A stretch of DNA of 6,783 nt, from assembly GCA_021789795.1 (NCBI GenBank), contig JAJYJA010000129.1, positions 1-6,783 on the forward strand. Reading direction: 5' to 3'. A program made the position numbers and the translations under genes. Numbering within the stretch: position 1 is the first letter of the stretch; the number at the start of each line of letters is the position of its first letter. This stretch comes from Deltaproteobacteria bacterium. GTDB lineage: Bacteria > Desulfobacterota > Desulfobulbia > Desulfobulbales > VMSU01. The notes beneath the pieces were generated by a model. It saw nothing but the letters and a program-made list of their open reading frames with translations. It did not search any database and was not told the origin of the DNA. Shown here in pieces: positions 6,666 through 6,783 of this stretch.

Positions 6666-6783
6666 CTCGCAAAAAGGTAGCCGATGGCTAAGCAAAAGGG
6701 CCGATATACAAGGCGCGGGGTGTGTTTGGCGAGTGAGGCCATACAGATGGTATGCCGAACGAGCCAAACCGCCACGCGCCGCA
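6655..6783. repeat. Palindromic, MITE-like repeat element (left part; right end outside window)
   Basis: From the toxin stop onward there is no credible gene. The stretch opens with AGTTTTGATGATCTCGCAAA and then AAAGG, an end sequence resembling those of dispersed palindromic repeats I associate with deltaproteobacterial genomes (recalled, not checked). It contains a small inverted repeat, TAGCC-GAT-GGCTA (6678-6690), and a 69-base imperfect palindrome at 6712-6780. Folding symmetry around about 6747 predicts a mirrored right end near 6820-6840. It is too short to encode a transposase, so it would have to be mobilised in trans if it is mobile. Confidence 0.55.
6712..6780. repeat. Imperfect 69-base inverted repeat (hairpin core of the element)
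   Basis: GGCGCG (6712-6717) pairs with CGCGCC (6775-6780), GTTTGGC (6724-6730) with GCCAAAC (6763-6769), and GG plus CATAC (6737-6744, one bulged C) with GTATG plus CC (6750-6756). A 6-by-6 internal loop separates the inner two stems, and the apical loop is 5 bases (6745-6749). The same structure can form on either strand or in RNA. Confidence 0.75.

Noticed and set aside
6712..6780. Integron attC recombination site
   Set aside because: The imperfect palindrome resembles an attC fold, but the outer stems lack the RYYYAAC/GTTRRRY core sites and no cassette array or integrase is visible.
6655..6783. tRNA gene or intrinsic terminator in the terminal palindrome
   Set aside because: The fold is a single long imperfect hairpin without cloverleaf arms or a CCA-type end, and no T-run follows it within the window.

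Overview
The window is GC-rich, except for a short AT-rich patch near its right end. It carries bacterial genes consistent with an anaerobic member of the Desulfobacterota (former Deltaproteobacteria). This taxonomic guess is inference. It rests on a selenocysteine formate dehydrogenase, a membrane hybrid sensor kinase of a type common in that group, and a dispersed palindromic repeat resembling ones I associate with it. No 16S or other decisive marker is present.

Layout. Positions 1-2023 (minus strand) hold nearly all of a formate dehydrogenase catalytic subunit. It is interrupted by one in-frame TGA at 1622-1624, which is best read as selenocysteine: flanking residues match the fdhF active-site motif, the frame stays open and homologous for the rest of the window, and a bacterial SECIS-type hairpin with a GGUCU loop follows. 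Positions 2024-2296 are a divergent intergenic region with a good sigma70-like promoter and a leader hairpin for the fdh gene, and a weaker promoter for the gene on the other side. Positions 2297-5488 (plus) encode a 1063-residue hybrid histidine kinase with four membrane segments, a periplasmic sensor, two PAS domains, a kinase core and a C-terminal receiver. Positions 5570-6193 (plus) encode RlmE, the 23S rRNA 2'-O-methyltransferase. It is followed after 12 bases by a YefM/Phd-type antitoxin (6206-6448) and an overlapping YoeB/Txe-type toxin (6445-6654). The toxin is cut short where a palindromic repeat begins (about 6654 to beyond the window end).

How the genes relate. The kinase and the formate dehydrogenase diverge from one regulatory region, so the kinase may respond to conditions under which formate metabolism matters; this is inference, since the kinase has no DNA-binding output and no partner regulator is visible. 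rlmE, antitoxin and toxin look like one transcription unit: the antitoxin ribosome binding site overlaps the rlmE stop codon, and the antitoxin stop overlaps the toxin start. The toxin lacks the C-terminal His-Tyr pair that YoeB toxins use for mRNA cleavage, so the module looks decayed or changed, probably through arrival of the repeat.
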